The position numbers and the translations under genes were made by a program. This document shows positions 1 through 9,448 of a DNA stretch of 51,374 nucleotides, piece by piece. Every line of letters begins with the position of its first letter. Positions within the stretch are counted from its first letter, which is position 1. The stretch lies in IMG/VR virus record IMGVR_UViG_3300044616_000253, positions 1 to 51,374 of that record. One strand, 5' to 3'. The DNA comes from a virus. The notes under the pieces are model-generated. The model searched no databases. It saw only the letters and a list, made by a program, of their open reading frames with translations, and was not told where the DNA came from.

Positions 1-597
1 TGCAGAATCAACACCATCAGTCTCAGTCTGAATCTTATTCAGAGTATTATAGATAGTTCTTTTAGACTCATCAAGAGTTTCAATAAACATATCTACTCTA
101 GTAGGGTCAGCTGCAATTAGTTCTTGGGATGTACCGCTTAGTGACGTATATGGTCTAAAGCGCTCAGAAGGGTAGTAAAAAGTACCTTCTGGGTCCATCT
201 CTTCAGTATTACCTGCTTCACCCTTTAATGTATTTACATAAGCTCTAAGAAACTTTTTTGATGTTTCCTTATATGTATTGATTACATTATTGATACCGTT
301 GTCAACATCTAAGTATGAACGCCCTAGCTCAGCTAGAGAGTTTAAATCTAACTTTGTAAAGCTTGGGTTCTGAATAAAGTCTGTGTTGTACAGATCAATA
401 ATCATACGTGGTACATGCTGAATTAATTTAGCAGCAGTTTCCGGAGTTGAAGCTTGAGCTTTATTACCATATACATAAGCCATATAGTCTGCAGGAGAAA
501 ACGGTTCAGCTCCCTCCTTTAATGAATCAGACATATGTTTGTATATACTCTTATATAATTTTTCTACTGTTGTACTAGATAAGGCACAATTGATCAT
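1..597 (-). CDS. 5' part of a large virion/cargo-region protein (truncated by window edge)
   Basis: An open frame starts with ATG at 597 (protein begins MINCALSSTTVEKLYKS) and runs 199 codons to the window edge without a stop. It follows the 1946-residue gene by 11 bases in the same direction. The visible part is soluble and mostly helical, with no signal peptide or membrane segment. I do not recognise a domain. In crAss-like phages the genes after the cargo proteins include the giant virion RNA polymerase, so this could be its N-terminal part or another cargo protein. The catalytic DxDxD-type motif would lie outside the window, so this cannot be tested here. Confidence 0.8.
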   Translation of the reverse strand, partial: MINCALSSTTVEKLYKSIYKHMSDSLKEGAEPFSPADYMAYVYGNKAQASTPETAAKLIQHVPRMIIDLYNTDFIQNPSFTKLDLNSLAELGRSYLDVDNGINNVINTYKETSKKFLRAYVNTLKGEAGNTEEMDPEGTFYYPSERFRPYTSLSGTSQELIAADPTRVDMFIETLDESKRTIYNTLNKIQTETDGVDSA

Positions 598-608
598 AAT
601 AAAATGTT

Positions 609-3600
609 TTAACAGTCAGAGGTTACGTCTTCAAATAGTTCAGTATCTACAGCATCAGTAAGTTGTTTGTCTGCTTCTTTCTTAAGAGCATCTTTTCTAT
701 CTGAACTTTTAAGTAGATTGTTGATGTTTTCAAATGATTCTTCCATAAAGTCTTTTTCATCTTTTGTCAATGGAGCTCCCTCATCTTCTGAACCTTCTGT
801 TTTCATAACCTCTTGTTTTAATATAAACATTTTATTTAACTCTGCAAAGTTAAATGTGACTGGGACTGATGGTACTGTTGTAGTATTTACATCAGCAAAC
901 TGAGCAACCTTATCAATAGATTTAATGGATACAATGTCACCCTCTGCTATAGCAAGCTTGTTATTAACAAATATAGGATTAATTGCGACAAGTTGGTCAC
1001 CTACTTTGACATTCTCAGGTGTAAGTTTTACTGCTACTCCACTATCTAATTGTCTCTGTCTTTCATTGATAAGTTCCTGTACTGCCGTTACACTTTCTAC
1101 AGAGATATTATTCTTAGCAATAGCCTGTGCAAAGTCAGACTTGAATAGGTCTAATACTTCTTGTGTAGCTTCAGCAATAGGTTTTCTTAATGTATCAATG
1201 TCCAGATCAATAACTGGTTCTTCTTGTGGTACCTGTATGTCACTATCTTCTGCCGGAATGTTACCTCCAGTAAAGTCTTCATTTTGAGCAGGTCCTGTCT
1301 CTTCAGTTTCTGGTGCAGCTTTAATCTTTCTTGGAATAACAGAGTCAATTTTTTCCTGGATATCAGGTGTTATCTCAAGTGGTATTCTGTATTTACCATC
1401 CTCTAATGCACCTTTAGCAGTTGGTTTACCTGCTCTAGTTATTCTACCTGTGTTAGCCTCATAGTCTATTTGAATCGGTAATAGACTGACCTTAGCTTGT
1501 TTATCAGTAAGATTGTAAAGAAGATTAGCATATGCTGTTTGTTGTAATGTATAGATTTCTTTTTTGGAAGATTGATTACCTTCTACATTAAATCCTCTCC
1601 ATTTAACTTCTTTACCAGTCTTGGTATCAATGATGTACACATTACCAAGTCTATCTACAGCAAGTAAGTCAACTTCACCAGCTACTCCTGCCTCTTCATC
1701 ATAAAGAACAAGACCTCTTTCTGTACCATCATTGAGTACAACTCTTGATAATACATAAAGACCTTCTTCATCTACTAGTCTCTTTATGTTTCTGAGGTAG
1801 CCGAGGCTCTCCGGGTCTTCATTAAACAAAGCATCAAATGCTTCTCTAGTAATTTTAGTATCATCAAACTTAGGCTCTTTGTCAGCAAACAAGTCACGAA
1901 CTTGATCATCAATATAGTTACCTGAGATTCTAGACTCTTCATATGTCTTCTCAGCAATTGTATTCATGACCTTATTAATTAGGTCTTCATTTGATGCAGC
2001 TGGAGCTTCACTCAACATAGTATTGAGCTCATTCTGTAACTCATTGTATGTAAAGTCACTAAATCCAGGAAGCTTCTGCTTTCTCAATTCAGTGATGAAG
2101 TTACTTATTGATGACTCATTAAATCCTTGCTCAGCTATTGTAGTATTGAAAGTAGCTTTAACATCACCTTCAGCTTGATACTTATATTCTTCTGTCTCAA
2201 ATTTTCTAATGACTTGAGTTACTCTCTGCATCAATTGATTATTAATCAAATAACCACCTTTACCTTTAGTGATATCATTTTGGAAATCAATAATAGGCTG
2301 TATTAAATCAATAGTTTTTCTTTGAGGTTCACTGAATCCTTCTTTTACTTTACCAGCTAAATAATCATTTATCTTTCTAATACCGTAAGCAATTCTTGCC
2401 GCTCTTTGTTTTATAACAGGAGTTTGTTCTTCCTTAGCAATAGAATCTAATTCAGTCTGATAGGTCTTAAGTATTGATCTTAACTGAGCTTCAGGTATCT
2501 CATTGATCTTCATGGTTTTATCACCAACTGTAATCATTGGTACCTCTGGTTCTCTAACCATGGCTTTACCAAGCTCCTGTTCTTTATTATAGTCATCAAC
2601 TATCCTAGCAGCAACAAAGCTACTTTTAAGGAATGAGTCAACAGCTATGTCAAAATCATCACCTGCTAAATCAGTGAGACCATTTTCTTCAGCATATTCT
2701 TCAAAAGCAAGAACTATTCTATTATACAAATCTGGCGGAAACTCATCCATGTCCATATCTGTTGTATAGATAACTCTTTCTTTCACCTCACCTGGATTCT
2801 CTACACCTTTTTCAGCAGCTGATTGAAGTATGTCTGCTTTCTTTTCTGCAAACTCATCCATGATTTCTTTAACAGCATCTGGATCCGGTTCAGTAACCAT
2901 AACAAACTTAGTTGCTTCTGCAAAAGAATCAGATGTACCAAGTTCTTTTAATGACGCTGGTGTAACTTCTTCACCATCTTTATCATTGAATCTTAATACC
3001 TCACCGTCTTTATAGAAAGTAAGTGGTGTGCCATCTTTACCAACTACATCTACATACTCTTTGTCTCCAAGTTGCTCAGAGATATTTTTAGATTTGATTG
3101 TCTCCTTACCTTTAAAGTCAAGTGACCCTTGGTCTTCTCTCTGCTCATTCTTAGGTAATTCATCTATTCTAGTTTGCATTTCAGCATCTAGCTTATCAAG
3201 GTCTTCTCTTACTGACTCTTCAACAATCTCCATTTCATTCTTAACTGTCTGAAGATTATTCAGCATCAAGAATGGTCTGATGATCTCATCATACATTGGG
3301 TGAGACTTACGGATAACTACTTTATGAACATCATCATAGATCTCATCTGGTAGTATCTTCATCTCTCTCCATCTTTCAAAGTCATCTAGACTAATGTAAA
3401 GACCTTGGCTAGCTAAGTGATTAAGTAAGTCATTACCTTCTTTCTTCTGGAACTCTTGCTCTTTAAGATTCTCATAGTATTCTCTACGGTTATCATAAAG
3501 CTCTTTCATCCAAACTTTGTTGCGCTTAACATGCTCTACAAATCCTTTAGGGTCATGAAGCAGGTTAATACCTCTTACCATTCCCTGAGCCTCTTTGCTT

Positions 3601-6449
3601 AGCAAATAGAAGTCACGAAGTTTTTCAAATGCCTCATCTATATCACTATCAAATAAGTTATCATCATTAATGGATGCAAGTGACTTTAAGTATTCTCTGA
3701 ATGTAGACTCAAGTTCCTCATTGAACTTAATGTCATTATCATCATTGCGGATACCAAGTTCATCATCAATCATCTTAAGAACTTCTTCTTCTGAAGCATC
3801 TTTGTTATCATTAATAATTCTTTGTGCTATTTCACTTCTGTCAACATAGTATCTCTTAAAGCTGGTGATACCATCATCTAGTTTTTTTAATGCCTCAAGT
3901 CTTCTTTTCTTTTTAGCTAACTCTTTTGGATCAGCTTTAGTTGACTCAAGTGTATCAACTTCAGTTTTTAATATCTCAGCTTCATTAGATAGAAGAGCTT
4001 GATCAAACAATACTTTCATATCATTGAATGATGCTTTTTTAAGCAAGCCTGAGCTTGTTACATCATTAATAATACTAGACATACGTTTAGTAGTGTTATC
4101 AAAAGACTCATTAAAGAATATAGCATTTCTCTTTGCTTCTTCCCATGCATGATATGTCAATGAAGCATCTTCATAGTCTGGGTCTCCTTTTTTATAGTTA
4201 CTTATGTTAACTGGATTTGGAAATCTATCGTTTATATCATTAAACTTCTTCTCCATTTTCTGAGCCCTATCAATTACTTCAGGTAGTTTATCAAGATACT
4301 CTTGACCTTTACCTGCAGGAATTCCAGGAACCATCTCTTCAAACTCTTCAGCAGTAAGCTGTTGTAAACCTTTTAATTGGTCTGTGTAGTAATCCATCAT
4401 TCCCTTATCAAGTATAACTTGCATTTGAGAAATGAATGCTGCATCAGATGCATCTCTTGCTACCTTTTCAGAAGCAGTTACTTTAAGGTCTGTTGCAGAA
4501 GCTTGAACACCATAGTTCTTTAAGTTATTATCAAAGAAGTCTTTTAGATCTACACTAGATAAAGTATTAACCATTTGCTGACCATATTTTGTTCTGGCCA
4601 TTTTATATTTAGTGTAAGCATCATTATCAAAGATTCTATTATAACCAATAGAAAATGCTTGTGGTAATGCGTTTAATGGAGAAGCAAACATACCCATAGT
4701 AAAACCAGAAGCAAAAGTTTCCAAACCTCTAGCTGAGAACTGATCTTTAACAGCATTCTTAACTAGACCTCTAGCATACTGATGGGTTGCTACATTGGGA
4801 TTACTATATGAATCAATGTAATAATTCTTTGTAGCATCAGAAATAACTTCCTGTAAATTCTCTTGTAATGCTTCACCTATATTTGCTTTAAAGTATGCAG
4901 CACCAGCAGGAATAGATTTACTTAATGGTCTTTGAGCAAAACCTTTTACAGTATTCCAAAGATTCTTTTCTCTCCATTCAAGCTTTGATGTATTGACAGT
5001 CTTACCTGTTTTAAGAGTTGTCTTCTTATTTATTTTAAGAATATCACCTCCATCAAGATTTAGTAAATCCTCAGTTTTGGATTTAAGAAAGTTTGCTATA
5101 CCTCCTCTACGGTTAACAAGGTTAGGAAGTACAAGTTTATTTGATGCATATATAAGACCAGTGTTCCATATTAAATCAGTCATACCTGCTTCTTTAGCTT
5201 GAAGCATCATTCTTTCTTGAGTCTTATTATCTGGTGCTTCTTGCTCATCTCTATAATAATCATCATAGAGTTTATTATATGTGTCATTCTCAGCCATACC
5301 ACCTTCTAGTCTAGCTTCTGACAATGCCATGTTAACTGCTCTTACATCACCGTAGAATCCACCAAATGTTTTCTTGGTTGCATCATATGCTCTTGCTAGT
5401 CCTGTAAGATTATCCTCATTCTTAGCAATTTTAATTCCTGCTTCTGTAAGGTTAGAAAGAGGATTAAAGAACTTAAAGGTATTACTACTCACAGTCTTTT
5501 CTACTCTAGCTGCATTCCAAAAGCTTCTTGCACCACTAACAGACTTTAATCCATTTAGTGTAGCATTCATAGCTTTCATACCATCAATAGCATTTTCAGC
5601 AGTGTTTAAACCTCTTAGAATGCTTGGTATTTTTCTAGCATTGTTTGCTGTAGTAGCAAATAAAGCTGGGGTACCACCTCCAGCAGTAGCTACTGTAAAT
5701 GCAGCAGCCGCAGCTTCTTCAGCCAAAGCTTCAGTAATAACACCTGCTGTATAAGCAAATGCCATTCCTGTATTATTTAACCATGCACCTACACCACCTC
5801 TTGAGGAGTAACCAATAGCCGATTGCTCAGCACTCATCATTGCAGCTTCTTTATCAGGACTGAAATCTCCTTGAAGCATTTTACCTAAACTCTGTGGAGC
5901 TGACTTAAATGCTTGTGTAAACATTGGCCAGAATGAATGAACCATCATTCTTTTAGCATCTGCCCAACCTGATGTACCTGCATTATAAATAGATTCATTA
6001 TCACGGAAAGGGTGAAAGCCTAATTTATTAAAGGTCTCATCTCCCATCTTAGAATATCTCTTATAGAATGACCCACCGTCTGGAGTAGCATCATAAGAAT
6101 ATATTCTTGCATATTCATTCTTGTCTTGATTAGCTGCAGCTTTAGCTGAGTAAAAATCACCTATTGCTTTTGAAAAATCTTTTGCAGATAACTTTGAAGG
6201 ATTTGCTTTAGCTCCTGGTTTACCAACTATGTCTTTACGTACAGTAGTTTGCTGATTATCTAATTGACCTGCACTAGGTATAATAGGAATAAAGTTTGTA
6301 CCTCTATCAGGGAAATTAATTTCAGGTCTTGTAATCCTGTCTCCCTCAAAAGCAGATAAACCCTGCTCATCAAGAGAGGGTTGGTTTATCTTTCCGTAAG
6401 CTGGCCCAAGTGAGTCAAGTGGGCTAAATGATTCATTAGTATCCGCCAT
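609..6449 (-). CDS. Giant cargo/ejection protein with a RecB-like nuclease domain
   Basis: This 1946-residue protein lies in the cargo cluster after the muzzle gene, which suggests that it is packaged and ejected with the genome. Two Ala/Gly-rich hydrophobic stretches (about residues 215-265 and 580-605) could insert in or cross a membrane. Much of the middle is charged helix, probably coiled coil. At about residues 1585-1670 there is a full RecB/Cas4-type PD-(D/E)XK signature: GEVDLL, then YIIDTKTG about 12 residues later, then QQTAYANLL. The Asp of GEVD and the D-x-K of IDTKTG would be the metal-binding and catalytic residues. The C-terminus (about 1700-1946) is acidic. Its start overlaps the end of the preceding 91-residue gene by 14 bases. 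The nuclease call is firm at motif level; packaging in the virion is inferred from position. Confidence 0.85.
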   Translation of the reverse strand: MADTNESFSPLDSLGPAYGKINQPSLDEQGLSAFEGDRITRPEINFPDRGTNFIPIIPSAGQLDNQQTTVRKDIVGKPGAKANPSKLSAKDFSKAIGDFYSAKAAANQDKNEYARIYSYDATPDGGSFYKRYSKMGDETFNKLGFHPFRDNESIYNAGTSGWADAKRMMVHSFWPMFTQAFKSAPQSLGKMLQGDFSPDKEAAMMSAEQSAIGYSSRGGVGAWLNNTGMAFAYTAGVITEALAEEAAAAAFTVATAGGGTPALFATTANNARKIPSILRGLNTAENAIDGMKAMNATLNGLKSVSGARSFWNAARVEKTVSSNTFKFFNPLSNLTEAGIKIAKNEDNLTGLARAYDATKKTFGGFYGDVRAVNMALSEARLEGGMAENDTYNKLYDDYYRDEQEAPDNKTQERMMLQAKEAGMTDLIWNTGLIYASNKLVLPNLVNRRGGIANFLKSKTEDLLNLDGGDILKINKKTTLKTGKTVNTSKLEWREKNLWNTVKGFAQRPLSKSIPAGAAYFKANIGEALQENLQEVISDATKNYYIDSYSNPNVATHQYARGLVKNAVKDQFSARGLETFASGFTMGMFASPLNALPQAFSIGYNRIFDNDAYTKYKMARTKYGQQMVNTLSSVDLKDFFDNNLKNYGVQASATDLKVTASEKVARDASDAAFISQMQVILDKGMMDYYTDQLKGLQQLTAEEFEEMVPGIPAGKGQEYLDKLPEVIDRAQKMEKKFNDINDRFPNPVNISNYKKGDPDYEDASLTYHAWEEAKRNAIFFNESFDNTTKRMSSIINDVTSSGLLKKASFNDMKVLFDQALLSNEAEILKTEVDTLESTKADPKELAKKKRRLEALKKLDDGITSFKRYYVDRSEIAQRIINDNKDASEEEVLKMIDDELGIRNDDNDIKFNEELESTFREYLKSLASINDDNLFDSDIDEAFEKLRDFYLLSKEAQGMVRGINLLHDPKGFVEHVKRNKVWMKELYDNRREYYENLKEQEFQKKEGNDLLNHLASQGLYISLDDFERWREMKILPDEIYDDVHKVVIRKSHPMYDEIIRPFLMLNNLQTVKNEMEIVEESVREDLDKLDAEMQTRIDELPKNEQREDQGSLDFKGKETIKSKNISEQLGDKEYVDVVGKDGTPLTFYKDGEVLRFNDKDGEEVTPASLKELGTSDSFAEATKFVMVTEPDPDAVKEIMDEFAEKKADILQSAAEKGVENPGEVKERVIYTTDMDMDEFPPDLYNRIVLAFEEYAEENGLTDLAGDDFDIAVDSFLKSSFVAARIVDDYNKEQELGKAMVREPEVPMITVGDKTMKINEIPEAQLRSILKTYQTELDSIAKEEQTPVIKQRAARIAYGIRKINDYLAGKVKEGFSEPQRKTIDLIQPIIDFQNDITKGKGGYLINNQLMQRVTQVIRKFETEEYKYQAEGDVKATFNTTIAEQGFNESSISNFITELRKQKLPGFSDFTYNELQNELNTMLSEAPAASNEDLINKVMNTIAEKTYEESRISGNYIDDQVRDLFADKEPKFDDTKITREAFDALFNEDPESLGYLRNIKRLVDEEGLYVLSRVVLNDGTERGLVLYDEEAGVAGEVDLLAVDRLGNVYIIDTKTGKEVKWRGFNVEGNQSSKKEIYTLQQTAYANLLYNLTDKQAKVSLLPIQIDYEANTGRITRAGKPTAKGALEDGKYRIPLEITPDIQEKIDSVIPRKIKAAPETEETGPAQNEDFTGGNIPAEDSDIQVPQEEPVIDLDIDTLRKPIAEATQEVLDLFKSDFAQAIAKNNISVESVTAVQELINERQRQLDSGVAVKLTPENVKVGDQLVAINPIFVNNKLAIAEGDIVSIKSIDKVAQFADVNTTTVPSVPVTFNFAELNKMFILKQEVMKTEGSEDEGAPLTKDEKDFMEESFENINNLLKSSDRKDALKKEADKQLTDAVDTELFEDVTSDC

Positions 6450-6711
6450 TGTTGTATAGTCTAACTTGTTCTGACATATTTAACCAGTCATATTTTCTTT
6501 GAGAAAGGTTATTACCTGATGTTAGAGTATTCTCATATCTAATATCATTCATATATTGACCAGTCTCATGATCTAAAATGTTGTAGCTTGTCTTAATGTT
6601 ATAATCTCCAGTACCAGTTTGGTTTTTGGTAATTGTACCTGTAAGGTTTCCATATGGGTCACGGTATTCATATATTCCATCATAATCTACAATAGATTGA
6701 AGTGTATCCAT
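6436..6711 (-). CDS. Small hypothetical protein in the cargo cluster
   Basis: 91 residues, rich in Tyr, Asn, Gly and Thr, with a predicted beta-type middle (YEYRDPYGNLTGTITKNQTG) and a C-terminus ending NNGGY. It sits between two cargo genes, 3 bases after the 888-residue gene and overlapping the giant nuclease gene by 14 bases, so it is almost certainly co-translated with them. There is no membrane segment or recognisable domain. The composition fits a small virion protein, but I do not assign a function. Confidence 0.7.
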   Translation of the reverse strand: MDTLQSIVDYDGIYEYRDPYGNLTGTITKNQTGTGDYNIKTSYNILDHETGQYMNDIRYENTLTSGNNLSQRKYDWLNMSEQVRLYNNGGY

Positions 6712-6714
6712 ATA

Positions 6715-9381
6715 TTAATATTGGAATAAACCATTACTAAATTTATTATTATTAGATACAATAGATACACCATTTTGCATGATAGCATCATACTGTGCTT
6801 GACTAATTATACCTGAACCAGTTTTATTACCATCTTTATCTGTCTTATAAACTTGATTACCTAGCCATTCAGCATCTGGTCTCAAAATCATTGCACCTTT
6901 ATTTGCATTATTACCTACTATAGATTGAGCACTCATCTTAAAGTTTTTAAACTTACTCTTAGAGTTATTCATCTCCATAACAATAGCATCAACAAGAGCC
7001 TTACCTGTTTTATTACGTAGTGACTCTGCTTTTAATGCATTTGCATTTGTTCCTAAGAAAGTAATCTGATGCTTTGTAGGATCACCAAAGTCCATCTTTC
7101 TATAGTCACCTACAAACTCATGGAAGTATGCATGTCCTTTTGTACCCATACCTTTTGGTGATACAAATATAGATTGTCTACCTGGTGTAAATAAGCCTGT
7201 TCCAGACATTTCACCAAGTGATGCAATTCCTGGAGGAGCTTTTTTAATTTTACCTGATGAGTATGCGGTACCTGCAGCTTTAACAAGTTCATCATATACA
7301 TCTGATTTATCAGCACCTGTCATCCAATTATAGGCAGAGCCAACAAGATTAGCAGCTGGTCCTAATACAGTAGAAGCTCCTCTAGCCATAGCTCTAGTTT
7401 TTCCACCACCTTCACCACCTTTCATCTTGCCGCTGTTATTAAACAATGAATTAAATTCAGCTTTACTACGGAGTCTACCATTCTCATCATATAGATACTT
7501 AGCGTATCCTTTCATATTATCATCTAGTGTATATGCTAAATGCTGTTCTACAATTTTAGAACTATCTTTTCTCCACTTAGTATCCTGATCTAAGTATTTA
7601 GCATAATCATTAAATTGAGATGATGCTTCAGCATAACCAGAAATACCTTTAGCAATAGCACTAACTTTATTATTATTTCTAACCCACCAATTAAGTCTCT
7701 TATTAATACCAATAAGTTCTTTACTTCCTATATCTCCTCTTAAGAATTTATATGGATCAGACTGAAGCTTTTTATTAAACTCATTCCAGTTAGTTTGTTT
7801 TCCATTATGAGAAAGAATCTTACTGATTTCTTTATCTGAAATAACTCCGGTCTCTTTTAGTTTTTGAAGAAGTGCTAATGACTGATTAAGATATGGAACT
7901 GCATACTGATTTGTTTGTCTTTTAGCAATTGCATCACTAAGTACTTTCATACTTACTTTATCTGTCACGTTGCCATCATTTTCTGAATCAACAAATGTAT
8001 TTTGGTAACCTTCATTAACAACTACTTTTCCTGTGTTAAGATCTATAGTACCAATACCACTGTCAATAAGTGCTTTGTCAAGCATATTCTTACGCTCACC
8101 AGCATTACGGATTCTAGCCGCATTAGCAAGACCAGCATTTCTAGCTGCAACTTCTTGCATAGAGAATGCATGCTTCTGCTCATTTACTGCATATACATCA
8201 GCTTCAATATCTACTTCAGCATCTTTATAAGCAAAAATCTGCGCGGCTTCATCTAGATCTTTCTGCATAAGTTTTGAAGCCATACCGTTGTCAACTTTCC
8301 AACGCAGTGACTTAACATCTCCATAAGGGTTTTGAAAGCCTGTAGATGTTGTAAGCGTACTAGACTTTTCAGATAATGCATCTACATCTTTCTGTACTCT
8401 TTCTAGTACAGAATCATTAATCTCTTTTGCTTGTGTAAGATTATCAAGATATGCTTTTAGCTTAGGGTCTTTACTACCCTTGTCTATTTGTGCCTGAACA
8501 TCTTTTATTCTACCTTCATATGTAGTTGATGAATCTTTTAAGTTTTCATATCTCTGAACTTGCTCTTGCTTAAGTAAGTTAAAGCTGTTCTCAAGATACT
8601 TCATCTCTGCTGCATTCTTATCTCCACCAAATTGAGCAGCATTAGAGTAAGCATAATCCTTACGGTTTACATATGCTTGTGTTTGATATATTGCTTGTAC
8701 TGCCGGATCAGAGCCTAGACTAGCCTCAAACAATTTACTAAGTGGTTCAATTAACTCATCACCATTCTTAGTCTTAATAATGTATCTACCGTCAGGACTG
8801 AAGTCAACTTTCTCTACAGAGAGTCCAGCATCTTTTGCTATCTCCTGTGCCTTCTTCATTGTATTGACGTAAGGAGTATAGCTTACATTCCCAAAACCTA
8901 ATGCTTCTTCAGCTGATGCTTCTTTGAATTCATCACGCATGTAGTCCATAGCTCTAACACCAGTCTCCCAGTATTCAGATCTTCTTTTTTCATCAAATGC
9001 ATTCTTTAAACCTTCAGCTCTACTTTTTTGTGCATTATAAGTTTTAGTCCAAGCCATATCTTTCATAAGGTTCTTATCCTCATAAAAAGGTTTAAACACC
9101 TGTGTAGCTTGATCTATATTTTGACTAAGGGATAAGTCAAGACCGGAAACTCTTTTTAAGTTAAAGTCAATGTTTTTTAATAACTCATCTTTACGTTGAA
9201 TATTATCATCTCTTGTAAGATCAGAATAAAAATATTGACCATATACTTTATTTATTGATTTCCATGCAGTATCATATTGAGTCTGTTTTGTCTGAAGTAC
9301 ATTAGCATATAAGTTCAGGTCAGGCTGAAATGGTTGAAACTGCGGAATGTAATCTGTGACACCTTGTAAATACGTTGCCAT
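6715..9381 (-). CDS. Conserved crAss-like cargo/structural protein (888 aa)
   Basis: The N-terminus (MATYLQGVTDYIPQFQPFQ, then a long helical part with RDDNIQRKDELL and SGLDLSLSQNIDQA) matches a pattern I know from a large conserved structural protein found after the tail genes in crAss-like phages. The first ~500 residues are charged, probably coiled-coil helix. A Gly/Ala-rich stretch near residues 650-690 (GASTVLGPAANLVGSAYNW) is the only part that could meet a membrane. It starts 12 bases after a promoter-like motif and is followed closely by two more cargo genes. The role as an ejected or capsid-internal protein is inferred from family memory and position; no catalytic motif is visible. 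Confidence 0.8.
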   Translation of the reverse strand: MATYLQGVTDYIPQFQPFQPDLNLYANVLQTKQTQYDTAWKSINKVYGQYFYSDLTRDDNIQRKDELLKNIDFNLKRVSGLDLSLSQNIDQATQVFKPFYEDKNLMKDMAWTKTYNAQKSRAEGLKNAFDEKRRSEYWETGVRAMDYMRDEFKEASAEEALGFGNVSYTPYVNTMKKAQEIAKDAGLSVEKVDFSPDGRYIIKTKNGDELIEPLSKLFEASLGSDPAVQAIYQTQAYVNRKDYAYSNAAQFGGDKNAAEMKYLENSFNLLKQEQVQRYENLKDSSTTYEGRIKDVQAQIDKGSKDPKLKAYLDNLTQAKEINDSVLERVQKDVDALSEKSSTLTTSTGFQNPYGDVKSLRWKVDNGMASKLMQKDLDEAAQIFAYKDAEVDIEADVYAVNEQKHAFSMQEVAARNAGLANAARIRNAGERKNMLDKALIDSGIGTIDLNTGKVVVNEGYQNTFVDSENDGNVTDKVSMKVLSDAIAKRQTNQYAVPYLNQSLALLQKLKETGVISDKEISKILSHNGKQTNWNEFNKKLQSDPYKFLRGDIGSKELIGINKRLNWWVRNNNKVSAIAKGISGYAEASSQFNDYAKYLDQDTKWRKDSSKIVEQHLAYTLDDNMKGYAKYLYDENGRLRSKAEFNSLFNNSGKMKGGEGGGKTRAMARGASTVLGPAANLVGSAYNWMTGADKSDVYDELVKAAGTAYSSGKIKKAPPGIASLGEMSGTGLFTPGRQSIFVSPKGMGTKGHAYFHEFVGDYRKMDFGDPTKHQITFLGTNANALKAESLRNKTGKALVDAIVMEMNNSKSKFKNFKMSAQSIVGNNANKGAMILRPDAEWLGNQVYKTDKDGNKTGSGIISQAQYDAIMQNGVSIVSNNNKFSNGLFQY

Positions 9382-9393
9382 ATCTTAATTTAT

Positions 9394-9420
9394 CTATATT
9401 GTAAAAATACCAAAATCAAA
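9394..9420 (-). promoter_or_regulatory. Candidate late promoter before the 888-aa cargo gene
   Basis: On the minus strand this gap reads TTTGATTTTGG, then TTTTTACAATATAG, ending 12 bases before the ATG. The core TTTTAC followed by an AT-rich TATA-like stretch recurs before the genes starting at 16137, 32730, 39168 and 50885. The upstream TTTG resembles the Bacteroidota -33 element. It is a pattern match only; no start site is known. Confidence 0.4.
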
Positions 9421-9427
9421 TAAGTTT

Positions 9428-9448
9428 ACTAAACATATAAAGTTTAGT
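9428..9448 (-). terminator. AT-rich hairpin over the stop codon of the 765-aa gene (weak terminator or regulatory hairpin)
   Basis: A perfect 7-base inverted repeat, ACTAAAC / GTTTAGT, with a 7-base loop overlaps the TAA stop of the 765-residue gene. It has no GC-rich stem and only a poor U-tract, so it would be a weak terminator at best. A similar AT hairpin sits at the stop of the 1059-residue gene. Confidence 0.3.

Noticed and set aside
609-6449. DDFDIAVD in the 1946-aa protein as a virion RNA polymerase active site (DFDxD)
   Set aside because: The spacing gives DFDIAVD, not DxDxD, and no supporting polymerase motif was seen around it.
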